Of a DNA stretch of 64,000 nt, positions 1-10,527 are shown piece by piece. Origin of the DNA: Adiantum capillus-veneris (lineage: Eukaryota; Streptophyta; Polypodiopsida; Polypodiales; Pteridaceae); contig CM043953.1 in assembly GCA_014529385.2 (NCBI GenBank), positions 77,866,872 to 77,930,871 of the forward strand. The letters are read 5' to 3'. Under the pieces are notes generated by a model. It was not told where the DNA came from, ran no database searches, and worked only from the letters and a program-made list of their open reading frames with translations. The first letter of the stretch is position 1, and each line of letters starts with the position of its first letter. The position numbers were made by a program, and so were the translations under genes.

Positions 1-1674
1 GAAGAGAAACTGGACGAACAGAACGTACTAGAAGAGCCGAAGCCAGTGGAGGTGGTGGAAGAAAGAGCTTTAGAGTTGACAGATGAAGATGAAAAAGACA
101 TGCACATGGTGCATGAACTGCTAGGCAAGATCAAAGAAAGATCCAGGGCAATGGAAGTAGAGATTGAGACAGCCAAACAAAGGGAAGCAGAGTTGCAGAG
201 GAAATTAGAGAATGCTATGACTGAATCTGAAAGTCATAAAGCATCACTCTATGACGCGGAAAATGAGAGAGACGGCTTGATACTCCAGCTAGCCGAGGCT
301 TCAAGAGAGGTAACAAGTGCACAGGAAGCAAAGGAGCGGATAGAAGATGAGTTGGAGGCAGCCAAGGATGAGCTCATTGAGCTAAGGGAAAGAGTCGAGC
401 TCCAAGAAAGAACAATCACTAGACTTAGGACTACCCCTAGAGCTAGCAGAGCAGGAACCGAAGAAGAAGGGACTCTCGTACCAGCTTTAGAAGACCAGAT
501 CCGAAGCTTACAAAGAGAGATAAGATTAGAGCAAGTGCAAAGGTTGCACATTGCAGAGGGATCATTGGACGCAGAGGAGAGGCTCACATTAGAAAATCAA
601 ACACTATGGACAGAGAATGAGGCCCTCCGTAAATAGCTCCAAGATCTACAAGAGCAACAAAGAAGAGAGACAGAGACACCACAAGAAGAATCAGGTGGAG
701 CAGCCATAGAGCTACCAGTAACTGGAGAGGCAACCACAATTGAAGATCCAGCCCCAGCTCACGAGGTGGCCTCGACTTCAGGAATCTCTGAAGAGGAAGA
801 ACAAAGGCTCCATGACCAAATAGAAAAGTCAGCAGAGGAGAGTGCCAAGGCGGAAATGGAATGGGAGAGGAGACTCCTCATCTCCATTAGACTTCAGGGA
901 TTAGACACAAAAGTGCTCCATGAAGAGTGGATGCAACCCAGCCTGCCTTTCCCTTTGATGAAATTTGAAGTGCTAAAGACGAAAAAGAGAATAGAGGAGG
1001 AGCAGTATGTCGCTCTTTACGAAGGCGACATCACAAAGGAGGAACAGTCAAAGAAGATAGTAGATTCACAACCTAGATGGAGGAAAGGTTGACTGAACAA
1101 ATACCCAGTCTACCTCATCTACTTGGTGGAGGCACCAAAGGAGATTCGGGAGAATGCAACCTTCTGCCCGGTGCCAAGAGTCAGAAATTGGAAAGAGCAT
1201 GGCAAGATTGCAGAAAAGAAGCCAAATTGGCTTAATTATCCCAGGATGCCAGGACCAAAGGCAGGAGAGAGAATAGGTAAAGCCTACATGGTGAAAACCC
1301 TAACGGGCACCATCAAGCTCTTTACTGGCTCTCCTAACCTTTCGTGTCAGATGCTCAAGAAAATCTGCAGGACTCTCTTAGCTTGCATTGAAGTGTTCGC
1401 GCCAGATAAAGCCACGACCTCGAGTCTACTATCGACGGCCGACACAGTGACTGATATGATATATGATCTTTCATTGCAGCCTTCTCCAAAAGTGTTGCAC
1501 CTCCTATACCAAAGGATTATGTTTTTGCCTAGCTTCCACATGCAAACATTCGAAGAAGCTTTCTACACCGGCTTTTTCACCCACGAAAGCAAAATATTCG
1601 GCCCAACCTTGACCATCGGCAACCTACGATATGAATCACATTTGCAGATGCTCAAGACGACAGGACTTTATTGA
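1..1674 (+). pseudogene. 3' accessory ORF of an LTR retrotransposon (coiled coil plus conserved C-terminal domain), broken
   Basis: Three open pieces (46-636, 766-1092, 1123-1674) lie in sequence just upstream of a polypurine tract and LTR, and are separated by stop codons or frame changes. The first piece is almost entirely charged heptad-type sequence rich in E, K, L and R, so a long coiled coil is likely. The last piece ends in a compact domain with the motif RIMFLPSFHMQTFEEAF followed by a GFF and an IFGP. The same domain can be read on the minus strand near 13900-14060 (RVMFLLSHYMKTFEEVF, then GFF and IFNP), so this is a family of retrotransposon accessory proteins encoded downstream of pol. 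The position before the 3' LTR matches the env-like or accessory ORFs of some plant gypsy elements. No transmembrane segment is evident. The function is unknown. The 5' part lies outside the window. Confidence 0.7.
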
Positions 1675-1711
1675 CCAAGCATAAAAGTCATGTCAGGGAC
1701 GACATGAACGC

Positions 1712-1723
1712 GGAGGGGGGGAG
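1712..1723 (+). other. Polypurine tract of LTR element
   Basis: An uninterrupted G-rich purine run directly precedes a TG dinucleotide that starts the LTR. This is the normal plus-strand priming site of an LTR retrotransposon, and it fixes the element's orientation as plus. Confidence 0.75.
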
Positions 1724-1932
1724 TGTTGAGCCAGCAGAGGATCACACCCACATTTTTGCTCACACTCATCATTTTTGTAACCATTGATTGTAATAAATGT
1801 CTTTCCGACATTGATTTTGATTGGAGCCATTCATTAAGTAACGGGACTCAATTGAGTTTCCAGCTTGTAATTCCGAAGTAATTTCACTTGCTGATGTAAT
1901 TAGTTAGAGATGTTCTCACCTCCAAGGCTGAG

Positions 1933-1940
1933 GTATATAA
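1933..1940 (+). promoter_or_regulatory. TATA box of LTR promoter
   Basis: GTATATAA lies about 210 bp inside the LTR, as expected for the U3 promoter of an LTR retrotransposon. Confidence 0.55.
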
Positions 1941-2013
1941 GCCAAAGTTTTGTAACCTAAAGATAGAGTTTTATTTAATCAAAGTGAGTTTTTGGAGCGC
2001 CGTGACTGTGTCT

Positions 2014-2040
2014 GAGAGAGAGAGAGAGAGAGAGAGAGAG
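2014..2040. repeat. (GA)n microsatellite in LTR
   Basis: A pure GA dinucleotide run lies about 80 bp downstream of the TATA box, so it would fall in the transcript leader. Confidence 0.95.
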
Positions 2041-2736
2041 TCTTATCTACTTGCTACGCAAGCTACGGAGCCGCCATTGGAGAAGCGACACCGCCATTGT
2101 GTTAGCAACGGCGAGAGCTACGCACAGATACCAAGAGTGCGCGCTATCGGCTTCTATGTGTGGTAAGTTCCTACGAGCTTCGGTGTGAGTTTTCTTCCAA
2201 CTCGTGTGTCGGAATGGAGCGTGTAGCATATCTATAGAACCACAACGAGTAGAGCTACGCATTAGTACCATCGGGGTCAAGTTTCGGTCACCTGTATTTT
2301 TCGGCCTGTCTTCATACGCGTTTACCGCACGGAGTGATTATAGGTTGATTTTGCAGTTCAAGTCTTTAGGGTGTTGTTCTTACCTAGTGTATAGACTTCC
2401 CCTTAAGTTTGAGATCGATTCAATGATTCTAGATCCTGTTTCGTATAGCATTCGTTCGTAGTACGGATTTCAGTCACTTGCGTATTTTAGAACTTAGATT
2501 TGATTTCCTTAGTAGTGATTGTCATTATAAGGTCGAGTAGGTGATTTGACACCCACCTAGTTGTTTCCATGCGCCTGCGGGTCAAGCTCCGTCCTCGTCT
2601 GACAAATTCTGTTGTTGGTTGAGTTCTCGCTATTTAGCTTCCGCTAGCGGCGTAACCGCCTTAACAGTCGTCAATGTTGCTTTGTGGTAATTCTCATTCT
2701 CTTTAATTCTTATGCTCATTAAATGGGTCTCTACCG

Positions 2737-2816
2737 AGACATGGCTCAATACCAAGCGAGACAGTGGGTAATGAAATTGAATTTTGGTACTACTCGCTCG
2801 GTATTGACCCATGTCT
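2737..2816. repeat. Hairpin 1 in Ulp1-gene intron (copy A)
   Basis: The left arm 2737-2760 (AGACATGGCTCAATACC then AAGCGAG) pairs with the right arm 2793-2816 with two mismatches, around a loop of about 32 nt. The arms hold the core motif GGTCARWACCAAGCGA seen throughout the T family. It lies inside the inferred first intron of the protease gene. Confidence 0.85.
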
Positions 2817-2856
2817 CTGTGGCCGGTGTCAAGTTTTTCTTTATAATGGTTCACTA

Positions 2857-2949
2857 CCTTAAAGACATGGGTCAATACCAAGTGGGTCAGTTGTTTATGG
2901 AATTGGAATCCGCCGCTGACTCGCTCGGTATTGAACCATGTCTTTAAGG
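2857..2949. repeat. Hairpin 2 in Ulp1-gene intron (copy A)
   Basis: Arms 2857-2889 and 2917-2949 are 33 nt each and pair with about four mismatches across a 27-nt loop. This is the longest of the three intronic foldbacks and has the size and shape of a plant small-RNA precursor, although no processing is shown. Confidence 0.85.
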
Positions 2950-2973
2950 TTGTCGTCAAGTTCTTCATTTCAG

Positions 2974-3057
2974 CCAAGACAATGGTCAATACCAAGCGAA
3001 TCAGTGGTGCATGGAATTCGATAGCTGCCCCACTTGCTCGGTATTGACTCACTTGGT
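2974..3057. repeat. Hairpin 3 in Ulp1-gene intron (copy A)
   Basis: Arms near 2974-2999 and 3033-3057 share the core GTCAATACCAAGCGA and its complement. The loop (CAGTGGTGCATGGAATTC) resembles the loops of hairpins 1 and 2 and those in copy B, so the three are tandem copies of one unit. Confidence 0.8.
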
Positions 3058-3081
3058 GTTCAAGTCTAATTTTTGCCTTTT

Positions 3082-4190
3082 GTTTATATTAGCCACGCTG
3101 TCTCGCTTCTGCCCCCTGAGGTTCAAGAGAAAGTATACATAATAGATCCGCTGATATTCGCCTTATCTGCAGAACAACTCAGTTTCCTTTTTGAGTCTGA
3201 TGAACTGGTTTAGCAGAGTGAACTTTGATCTAGCGCGCTTTCTGGTCACTGCGTACAATCAATCGTGAGTATTTTCTTGCCTTGTAAAAAACATCTTGCA
3301 TTGCGAATCTCTCCTCTCTTTGATGGTGTCTTTGTAGTGATCATTGGAGTCTGATGTTATTTGGCATGGAAGCTAAGATTGTTTACTATGCAAACTCCGG
3401 GCAAAGCAGGGTGTTTCACGGTCGTGTAAAAAAGTAAGGTCCATTTGGAAAGCAGTGTAGTGTCTCTTTGGAATGTGTTGCTGACTCAAGTGGTTATGTA
3501 TGTAGTGCCGCGAAAAAACTTGTATGTTGTGTAGAGCATCTTTTGTTAGAACATGATCTAGGAAATGTAGTCAAGCACGAACGGGTAACCGTGCCCACAC
3601 AGACTGATGACTATAGCTGTGGCTGGCGAACCTGTTTAAATGCCGTGTTGCGCATCAGTCAAATTATGTATATACCGAACGTAAGTAATTTGCTGTTTTA
3701 TTGTTTGCTGCAACGTATGCATGAAGCAACAGATGTCTGTATCACGCTTCTACAGGAACTTCGATTACATAACTACACCAACAATGATGTGCGACATTTT
3801 TCTGTAATGGCCGTCCAGCATATTATAATATCAGTAAACAGACGCACAAGAGAGGAAGCGGCGAGAGCTGACGAGTTTGAAGAGGCTCGCATTAATGAAA
3901 TGACCCAATGCCACAATCAGACTCAAGAAGAAGTTCGAAATATGCAAGAAGCAATACACCAATATTATGCGGATGCCGCAGAAGTAGAGGAATGGGCTGC
4001 ACGTCGACGTCAAGAGCAAGAACAACGGGAAGCTTCACAGGTGCAAGAAGCATGGGAAGCCATGGAAGAGGCCCATGATTTCAAGCGACGTGAAAGGATG
4101 CCCGAGACCAGTGTCCCCAGAGGCAGAGGTAGCAGCAACCGGAGCAGAGGGCAAGGGACGAGTGGCACAAACCGGGGGAGAGGACAGTAG
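3082..4190 (+). pseudogene. Ulp1-like cysteine protease (C48 family) of transposon T, copy A
   Basis: Four exons can be inferred. They are about 3093-3268 (ends before GTGAGT), 3338-3435 (DHWSLMLFGMEAKIVYYANSG), 3512-3680 (holds PTQTDDYSCGW) and 3761-4190. Introns are about 70-80 bp with GT-AG ends. The catalytic His (3342-3344, HW), the oxyanion Gln and the Cys (3618-3620, SCG) fit Ulp1/SENP peptidases. The residue normally Asp after the VYY strand is Asn (3393-3395). The last exon adds a long charged helix and an RG-rich tail (NRSRGQGTSGTNRGRGQ). A one-base insertion near 3155, relative to copy B, shifts the first exon's frame. Family knowledge: C48 proteases cut SUMO-like or other isopeptide bonds and are often carried by plant DNA transposons. 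Here the gene is probably inactive. Confidence 0.75.
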
Positions 4191-4373
4191 CTGGGAAAGG
4201 GAGCAAATTACTCTTGACAAATACAACACAATATGTAAAGTTTTGAAACATTGAAAATGTACATTTTTGAAACATTGTTTGACTGCCAAAAAATATCTCT
4301 GCATTAGTCATTTTGAAGAGTACATCATGGTTTGCATGGCATCAAAGCTCTTTGCGTGCACAAGGTATGTGAC

Positions 4374-5695
4374 CTAGCTTCCGGTGGAAGCAATTAAGTG
4401 AAGTGTATTTGTTATGGACTCCTTGCACAATGTTGTTTTCTCCTTGCACCTTGGAATCTGAAAAGTAGAAAAAGTTAGATTCAGTCATAGTGTATTAAAT
4501 ACAATCAAAATTTATCGATTTAGTAAGCACCTTTCTATTGTTGAGACTGAATGCATACAATTTCGGCAAAAGTGGAAGTTCTTCACATGTAAGATCTATC
4601 TTGAGCTGTGCCAGAGTTGTGCTTGACATTGTTTCCATCACAGTAAGTAGGCTATCTCGAAAGTAGAGCTCCATTGATAAAGGTTTGTTCTCGAGGCTGT
4701 TCTTTGTATCTTGGTCTAGTGGAATAAGCTGCCCACTAAGAAGATGATATCTAATATAGTAAAACGATACTAAGAAATTTTGAGAGCTTATAATGAACTT
4801 GCAAATTATGGACTTCCTTTGCAAAATACAGAGTTTGTTCTATGATTGTTTCCTATCCCAGTTATCATCTAAAAAGTCCAAACAGCTCTTAGACTTTCAA
4901 ATGAACATTGTTGCGGTAGTTCTTATTTGCTCATCGAAGAAAAATCTGCAAACACTTCAAGAGGCACAAATAGTGTGAGCCGAACTATTTTTGTGGCAAT
5001 TGAATACTTGAGGGACTTTTGTATATCCTGAAACAACTTATTCCTGAAGTTTTCACTAGTTTGCGAAGTAGGCAGGGACCAATCCTTGCTGTCAAAGGAT
5101 GGAAGTGACAAAGGAGCTACACGACCCCAACCAATGGAAGTTCTCGGTTCCACATATGACATATCATAAAAGAAAATTCCATTATCTGTAAGTTCCTTGT
5201 GTTGTCTTCCTCTGTACATTTGCTCACCAATAAATGCATGGAAAGCATCAAAAATCCCAAGTATACTCTCAACTGGTTTCCAATCTGTCCTATTCGATGG
5301 ATAAATATCTGAAACATACCAAAGATGATATCCACCACTTAATATTCGAATATAATCATGCACTAAGCGAGATGCTGAAATAACTTACAATTGGGTCGAT
5401 GCCTTGGAAAACTTGGAGGAGATGTTTGCAACCTTAAGTCTGCATGCTGGAAAGCATGTTGTATGAGGACCTCTTTCACCCACTTGCTTTGTGCACACAC
5501 TTTAAACTCTTTAACTTGACCCTTGAAAGCCTCCACGAAATCATTGCGTTGCCTCCTCTTCCTCCTCCTAGTTTGCAGTAGAACCCAACTTCCGATAGTT
5601 ATACGAGATGGAATCCATGCTTGATCGTTTGTAGTATAACTGTTAAAAATGCTAACAGAGTCAATGGTAGTGCTAGGCCTTCGAGAAGTAGACAT
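4374..5695 (-). pseudogene. Unknown spliced minus-strand gene of transposon T (gene 4), copy A
   Basis: The gene converges on the protease gene. Inferred exons on the minus strand are as follows. Exon 1 is 5695 to about 5386 and starts MSTSRRPSTT; it has a basic patch TRRRKRRQR. A 74-bp intron with GTAAGT and TTTCAG ends then splits a codon. The next exon, to about 4923, reads IYPSNRTDWKPVESILGIF and on to a DMSYVEPRTSIGWGRV segment. A third exon lies at about 4753-4527 (YHLLSGQLIPLDQDTK...LNNRK). The last exon is 4464-4374, ending LIASTGS and a stop. The last two exons are conserved in copy B (32775-33145), which supports the splice sites. The basic patch suggests DNA or RNA binding or nuclear import. 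I do not recognise the family. Confidence 0.6.
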
Positions 5696-5957
5696 GGTTT
5701 GCAGTAGAATGAATACACAGAAAGGTTAGCGCAAATATAAAAAAGGGAAGAAGTTTTGAGAGGGAAGTAGAGCTACTCAAAGTCATATTTGGGCGGGAAC
5801 AAAGTACTAGATAGAGTCTTCAATGAAAGTTCTGAAATTCCTCGGTACATAGTTAGTACGACTTACGGCATTTATGCCTTGAAAGAGTGAAATTGTGCAA
5901 TTTGATGAACCAAAATAAAATTTCCTCCCTTTTTTTAAAAAAGAGCTTGACTCCAAA

Positions 5958-6059
5958 ATGTCGATTTTCAACGTAACGTTAGCCTCTTCCTCATTGGTTG
6001 AGCACCACTCTCTCTCTAGAACTGAAAGGCCCAAAAGTGAGTTCAACTTTCTCTTAATG
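5958..6059 (-). repeat. Right terminal inverted repeat and subterminal sequence of T copy A
   Basis: Read on the minus strand from 6059, the terminal 32 bp match the ends at 22801 and at 61536 and 62855. The next ~70 bp (through AGAGGCTAACGTTACGTT) match 61568-61625 of the foldback element. The small element's left end therefore derives from the right end of a T-type element. Confidence 0.8.
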
Positions 6060-7309
6060 ATTATTGGATACATTTTGGAGGGCGAGTTTCCACAAGACTT
6101 CACAAAATCTCAGAAGAGGAGACTTATGAAGAAGGCGAGTTTCTATCTCTTCTTAGAAGGCTCCCGCTATCAAAGAGAGAAAGATCAAGTATGCAGAAGA
6201 GTACCAACTATCAAGGAAATTCCAGCCATTCTAAAAGTTTTGCATGAAGAGGCATGTGGTGGTCATTTTGCCCAAGAATTAACCGCCGTGAATAAGATTT
6301 TCCTTGCGAGGTATGTTTGGACAAGCTTGCATATGGATGTCCAACATTGGTGTAAAAGCTGTCACAATAGTTAGGTCAATGGAAATAGAAGGTTGGTGCA
6401 TGGCCCGAGGTAAATAGTGCTTGCAAATGGACCCTTTGAAAAATGGGGCATTGATGCTATGGGTCCTCTTCTTAGAGCAAAAAATGGTAAACTCTACATT
6501 CTAGTGGCTGTAGATTATATGACTAGGTGGGTAGAGGCTCAAAGTGTGGCAAGGGTAAATGGGAAATGAGCACTTTTGTCTACACTAATATTTTTTGTAG
6601 ACTTAGAACTAGAGATTGTTTTTGATAATGGTCTAGGGTTCAAGAAGGGTTTACACACAGAAGTTTGTGAAGAGCTTCACATTCTACATCGTCATAGCAC
6701 CCTACTACCCACAATCAAATGGTTTGGTAGAGAAGGCTAATGGTGTCATTGCAGGCATCACTAGAAATATGGTGCAAAACAAGACAAAGTTATGGGATGA
6801 ATTCTTGGATGGTGCCTTGTGAGCGTACATACAGGGAGGCCATAGAGTTCACACCATTTCACTTGGTGTATGGTCAAGAGGCCTTGTAGCCTATCAAGCT
6901 CAACATTCCAATGATGCAACTTCATAACAAAGCAACACAAGATAATTAAGAAGCATGGATGGATTGACTTATTAACTTAGTAGAACTTGAGTGGAAAAGA
7001 GAAGCACCTTACGAGTGCTACAAGAGGAAAGCTATACAAACAAAAGAAAAGCTCGACAAAAAACTGAAGGACAAAGGCATCAAGGAAGGAGATCTTGTGC
7101 TAAGGTATGACAATCAAATTGATAATTGTTTTGATGCTAAGTTTGAGACTAGATGGTAGGGACCATATATTTTCAAAAAAACTTTCAATTCAAGTTATGA
7201 CCAACTCATGGACTTGAATGGTAAAGAGCACTCTAGGAAGGTAAATGGGTATCAGCTAAAGCCCTACTTGAGTCGTCTTCTACCAAAGGATCTACCAAAG
7301 AATTTTTAA
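6060..7309 (+). pseudogene. Ty3/gypsy integrase, 3' part of pol (element G), decayed
   Basis: The zinc-binding HHCC region reads HEEACGGHFAQELTAVNK then WCKSCHNS. The DDE core starts KWGIDAMGPLLRAKNGK and VAVDYMTRWVEAQS. The region also holds a TPFHLVYGQEA motif and a C-terminal GDLVLRYDNQ, GPY-like and VNGYQLKPYL segment, ending at a stop at 7307-7309. At least eight stops and several frameshifts interrupt it. The upstream RT and RNase H are missing, because the sequence joins the T copy A terminus at 6059/6060. The protein would insert cDNA copies into the nuclear genome. Confidence 0.85.
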
Positions 7310-7446
7310 AGATCTACTATCTCCTGTAAGTTTTGTTGCATACACACAATTGAAAATCCTGTCAAGGACCATATATGATAGAGGATTTAGAACCACTCTA
7401 TTTGGAAAATATGCCTTTTGATGGTACATGAATGTACCATCATCCT

Positions 7447-7455
7447 AGGGGAGGG
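7447..7455 (+). other. Polypurine tract of element G
   Basis: AGGGGAGGG lies 140 bp after the pol stop and just before a TG that begins the LTR. Confidence 0.6.
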
Positions 7456-8439
7456 CTAATGATAACCACTTTTTGGCTCTTGGTAACTTCCATAGTGAGC
7501 TACTTCACCCTACCAAAATCACATAAACATTGTGGCTATCCTTACCTTTTCATTGTACACAGGTGTGTGAGTTAGAGGACTTTCCCCATATCTCCTTAAA
7601 AAACCCTCACTTAGCTAGTCACTGCGCTAAACGAGCCAAAAAATAAATAAAAATAAAAGCAAAGTATATTATATCCCTTTTGTGTATAGGTATTTCATTG
7701 TACATAGGACCTAAATATAGAGATCTTTTATAATAATTATTTTGGTATTTATTTAATTATTCTACCTAGATATACGTGATTTACCTATGTATGCTATGTA
7801 CATTGACTCATCATTACCATAAATTTTCTTACCATTTTGCATACTCTTTATTCCATATAGAAATATTTTCATTACAGCTTCTCTTGAAAAGTATTTTTTC
7901 TTATCTCTTGTAAATAAATATACTTCAATAAAAACAAATGAGGGTCCCCTCATTTGATTCTTTATATTTTCATATATCCCTATTTTCCATTTTATATTTA
8001 TAAATACCTAACATTATTCTAGATTCCACAAATTGTTTATATACTAACATGTTTTTTTCATCATATCCATATATTATATTTATGCATAATCCACAGTCAT
8101 GCATATTTTCAAACCCCTAAGAATCAATTAGGTCATTCTCTCATGCAAGGTGGGGCTGACCTTTGGAGCCATATGAAAATTCAACAAAAGGGGGGCTACT
8201 GAAGACCTTTTTGTGAAGAAAAAAAGGTATTTTGCTGGGATTTTTTATATCCATCTCCACTCCGAATTTGAAGCAATGGTCAAAAGAGAAAATGTGGACC
8301 AAGAGCTGAATAATCACCTCCAAAATTTTGATAATTTTTGGAGCAACCAGTGGCAAGATAAGATTTTTTGAGTGGACCTCAGTCTGCCCACTTTTCTCAC
8401 AAAGTAAACCATAGTCTTCTCTCACCTCCTTTCCTACTT

Positions 8440-8440
<1 letters not shown>

Positions 8441-8519
<79 letters not shown>
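8441..8519. repeat. (CA)n microsatellite
   Basis: A pure CA run of about 40 units lies inside the LTR of element G. Confidence 0.98.
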
Positions 8520-8521
<2 letters not shown>

Positions 8522-9069
8522 ATTCCTCTCCATACCTCACTCAAACCTACAACTTTCATGGCTTCTTTCATATTCTTCACCATTCTCATCTCTCCCTTAC
8601 TCCATAGCTCAAAATTATCATCTCTATACACATATAGCTCAATTTCTCTCTCTAGAATCAAACTCATATTACCATAACCTCTTCATCCTTTCACAAAAAG
8701 AGAAAAAATCAGCAAATAACCAAGATCCATCTCTACAAAAGGAGGAGTTTGATAATGGAAAATTGAACTTTTCTATGGTCGCAAGAACTACACCAACAAA
8801 TTTCTACAACCGCTCATTCGCTGCGGGAGATAGGTGGAAAATTCCCTTTCCATCTTGTTGTTCTCATTAAATTGTGTATATTCTAATCCTTCTCTTACTT
8901 TTTATCATTTTATAAATCATATAGTGCACCTTGAGTGCATATGCCATGTGGATTTACCCCATCCTACTAACTACAAACTACTAAGACTAACCACTCACAT
9001 ACTAACACAAAATAGCCATTGACCTAACCATAAAAGACACCTTACCTCAAGCCTACATATGCATATTAC

Positions 9070-9091
9070 CTCTCTCTCTCTCTCTCTCTCC
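9070..9091. repeat. (CT)n microsatellite
   Basis: A short pure CT run lies about 180 bp upstream of the LTR TATA box. Confidence 0.95.
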
Positions 9092-9268
9092 TTAGAACTC
9101 TAATTTTTCACCTTATCTACCATCAATAATGCTCTCTTTTGAGCCCACATCCATGACTCAAGCAGACAAAGAAGGCCGCAATGTTTTGATATTCAGCAAA
9201 AATCATAATCCAGATTTGTTAGTTTGTAAATTAGGATTTTAAATAATGTTAATGAGAGGTCTTCAACC

Positions 9269-9276
9269 TATAAATA
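9269..9276 (+). promoter_or_regulatory. TATA box of element G LTR
   Basis: CCTATAAATAGG is a strong plant TATA context. A second, weaker TTATAAATAA follows at 9291. An AATAAA polyadenylation-type signal lies 200 bp downstream, as in an R region. Confidence 0.55.
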
Positions 9277-9691
9277 GGCCCCTCTCCTTCTTATAAATAA
9301 CCCCCAATATCTCACATAGCACCCCAACACTCTATGCGTGGGGAAGACTTAGACGTAGGAACCACTTTGTGAGCTTCACTTTTGGTGTGAGAGAAGCTTT
9401 CAAGCTACACATTGCAAGTGAGAGAGTGTGAGTTAAAAATCTCAGAACAACTATTGTATATATTCCTCCATCATCAATAAATTGAGGTTTGGTGCATCAA
9501 AAGCGTGATTCCACATCCAAGTCTTCGTCCTTCCACTTGTGCAATACGGTTTGGTGAATTCAAGGCGACTTGTGTATTTTAAGTTTCTATCATTTGATCT
9601 TGTTTGAGAAAGTGTTTTAGTGTGTTTTCATTGCCAAATTTGTGTCCATTGTAAGAGTATATTGTGGTGAGACGTCTCCCGTACCCTAACA

Positions 9692-10527
9692 CAATGTGTG
9701 TATTGACAATGTTTAGCATTTACTAAGCATGGTTAAGTTTTGTATAAGCTCTACGATAGCATCATAACAAACCATCTCCATTTGCAAGTCACAAACAAGG
9801 TATTAAGCAGGTTCCATTCCTCTCTCTCTTCCCTTTGCTCTAGCTTGCTCTGCTCCATTTGCTGTGTCTTTGTGTGAGATTGATTGTGTGTATTTTGTAG
9901 TGCATTTTTTTTGGTTGTGACAAAATCTCCTTTCGTCCTAGTTCGCATACCATAACTAGGTGGTACTCTTTCACTTGTTTGGCTGTGGGTTTGTTGTTCT
10001 CGTTTCTTGCTTATGGTTGCTCCATCCCCAATTGAGCAGCACGAGAGCCTTGAGGGGTGTTTAGAGGTCGACTCTCTTGTTGTCCTCCCCGGACCGCCTC
10101 ACTAACTTGATGAGAATTGACATCAGGATGGTGCTGCATGAGTCACCCTCTCTTGCATGTCTTCACTCCCAAGATCCGACAGTCTTACCTACTCTTCATT
10201 CATAGTGGTAACCATCACATCTTCATGCATATAACAAGGTAACTTTACCTGCATTGGCTTGTTGGAATCCATTTCCTCACCATAGAATGTCGACCTATCA
10301 TCAAGGCTACCCTCTGTAATTGTCTCCAAAAATTTGGAACTGGTACTCTCACCATCTTTGCCATAGGTGGACTTTGTATCAGTATCTTCATCTTCTCATC
10401 CAACCCCAACCCCTAAGATCTTGGCACTTACCACTTGGCTATAATCTGCTATCCTTTCATACAAACACTGCACAACAACATGCTCCACCTCTTCAAGTTG
10501 CACTTGGCACTTGGCACTTGGAATCTA
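9692..10527. other. Non-coding or degraded stretch
   Basis: No coding region is supported here. It lies downstream (in minus-strand sense) of the gag fragment at 10528-11258 and is probably decayed sequence of that element. Confidence 0.4.

Larger units (their letters stand above)
1724..2604 (+). repeat. 3' LTR of the first retrotransposon
   Basis: The LTR begins TGTTGAG right after the polypurine tract. It contains a TATA box (1933-1940) and a (GA)n run (2014-2040). The 3' boundary is uncertain. A CA at about 2604 is the last good candidate before T copy A sequence becomes recognisable near 2661. No second copy of this LTR is in the window, so the end cannot be fixed by comparison. Confidence 0.5.
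2661..6059 (+). mobile_element. DNA transposon T, copy A (5'-truncated, right terminal inverted repeat kept)
   Basis: From about 2661 the sequence is collinear with 31040-33297 (copy B). Both share the same Ulp1-like gene with introns, the hairpin-bearing intron, an RG-rich tail and the same minus-strand gene. The right end (6028-6059) reads, in reverse complement, CATTAAGAGAAAGTTGAAC and on to GGGCC, and matches the left end of copy B at 22801 and both ends of the foldback element at 61536-62855. Everything upstream of the protease's second recognised exon is missing, including the H3-like and transposase genes. The right flank continues directly into a gypsy integrase frame at 6060. No target duplication can be checked because the left end is lost. 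Confidence 0.8.
7460..9691 (+). repeat. 3' LTR of gypsy element G
   Basis: It begins TGATAACC after the polypurine tract. It holds a (CA)n run, a (CT)n run, two TATA-like boxes (9269 and 9292) and an AATAAA near 9474. The end is set at the CTAACA near 9691, an unverified boundary. No gene is seen inside; the reading frames over the CA repeat are repeat artefacts. Confidence 0.5.

Noticed and set aside
2047-2280. Short minus-strand open frames in the first LTR
   Set aside because: They overlap LTR control sequence and (GA)n and have no protein features.
8141-8667. Open frames with poly-VC or poly-TH over the CA repeat
   Set aside because: They are translations of a dinucleotide repeat and have no other protein character.
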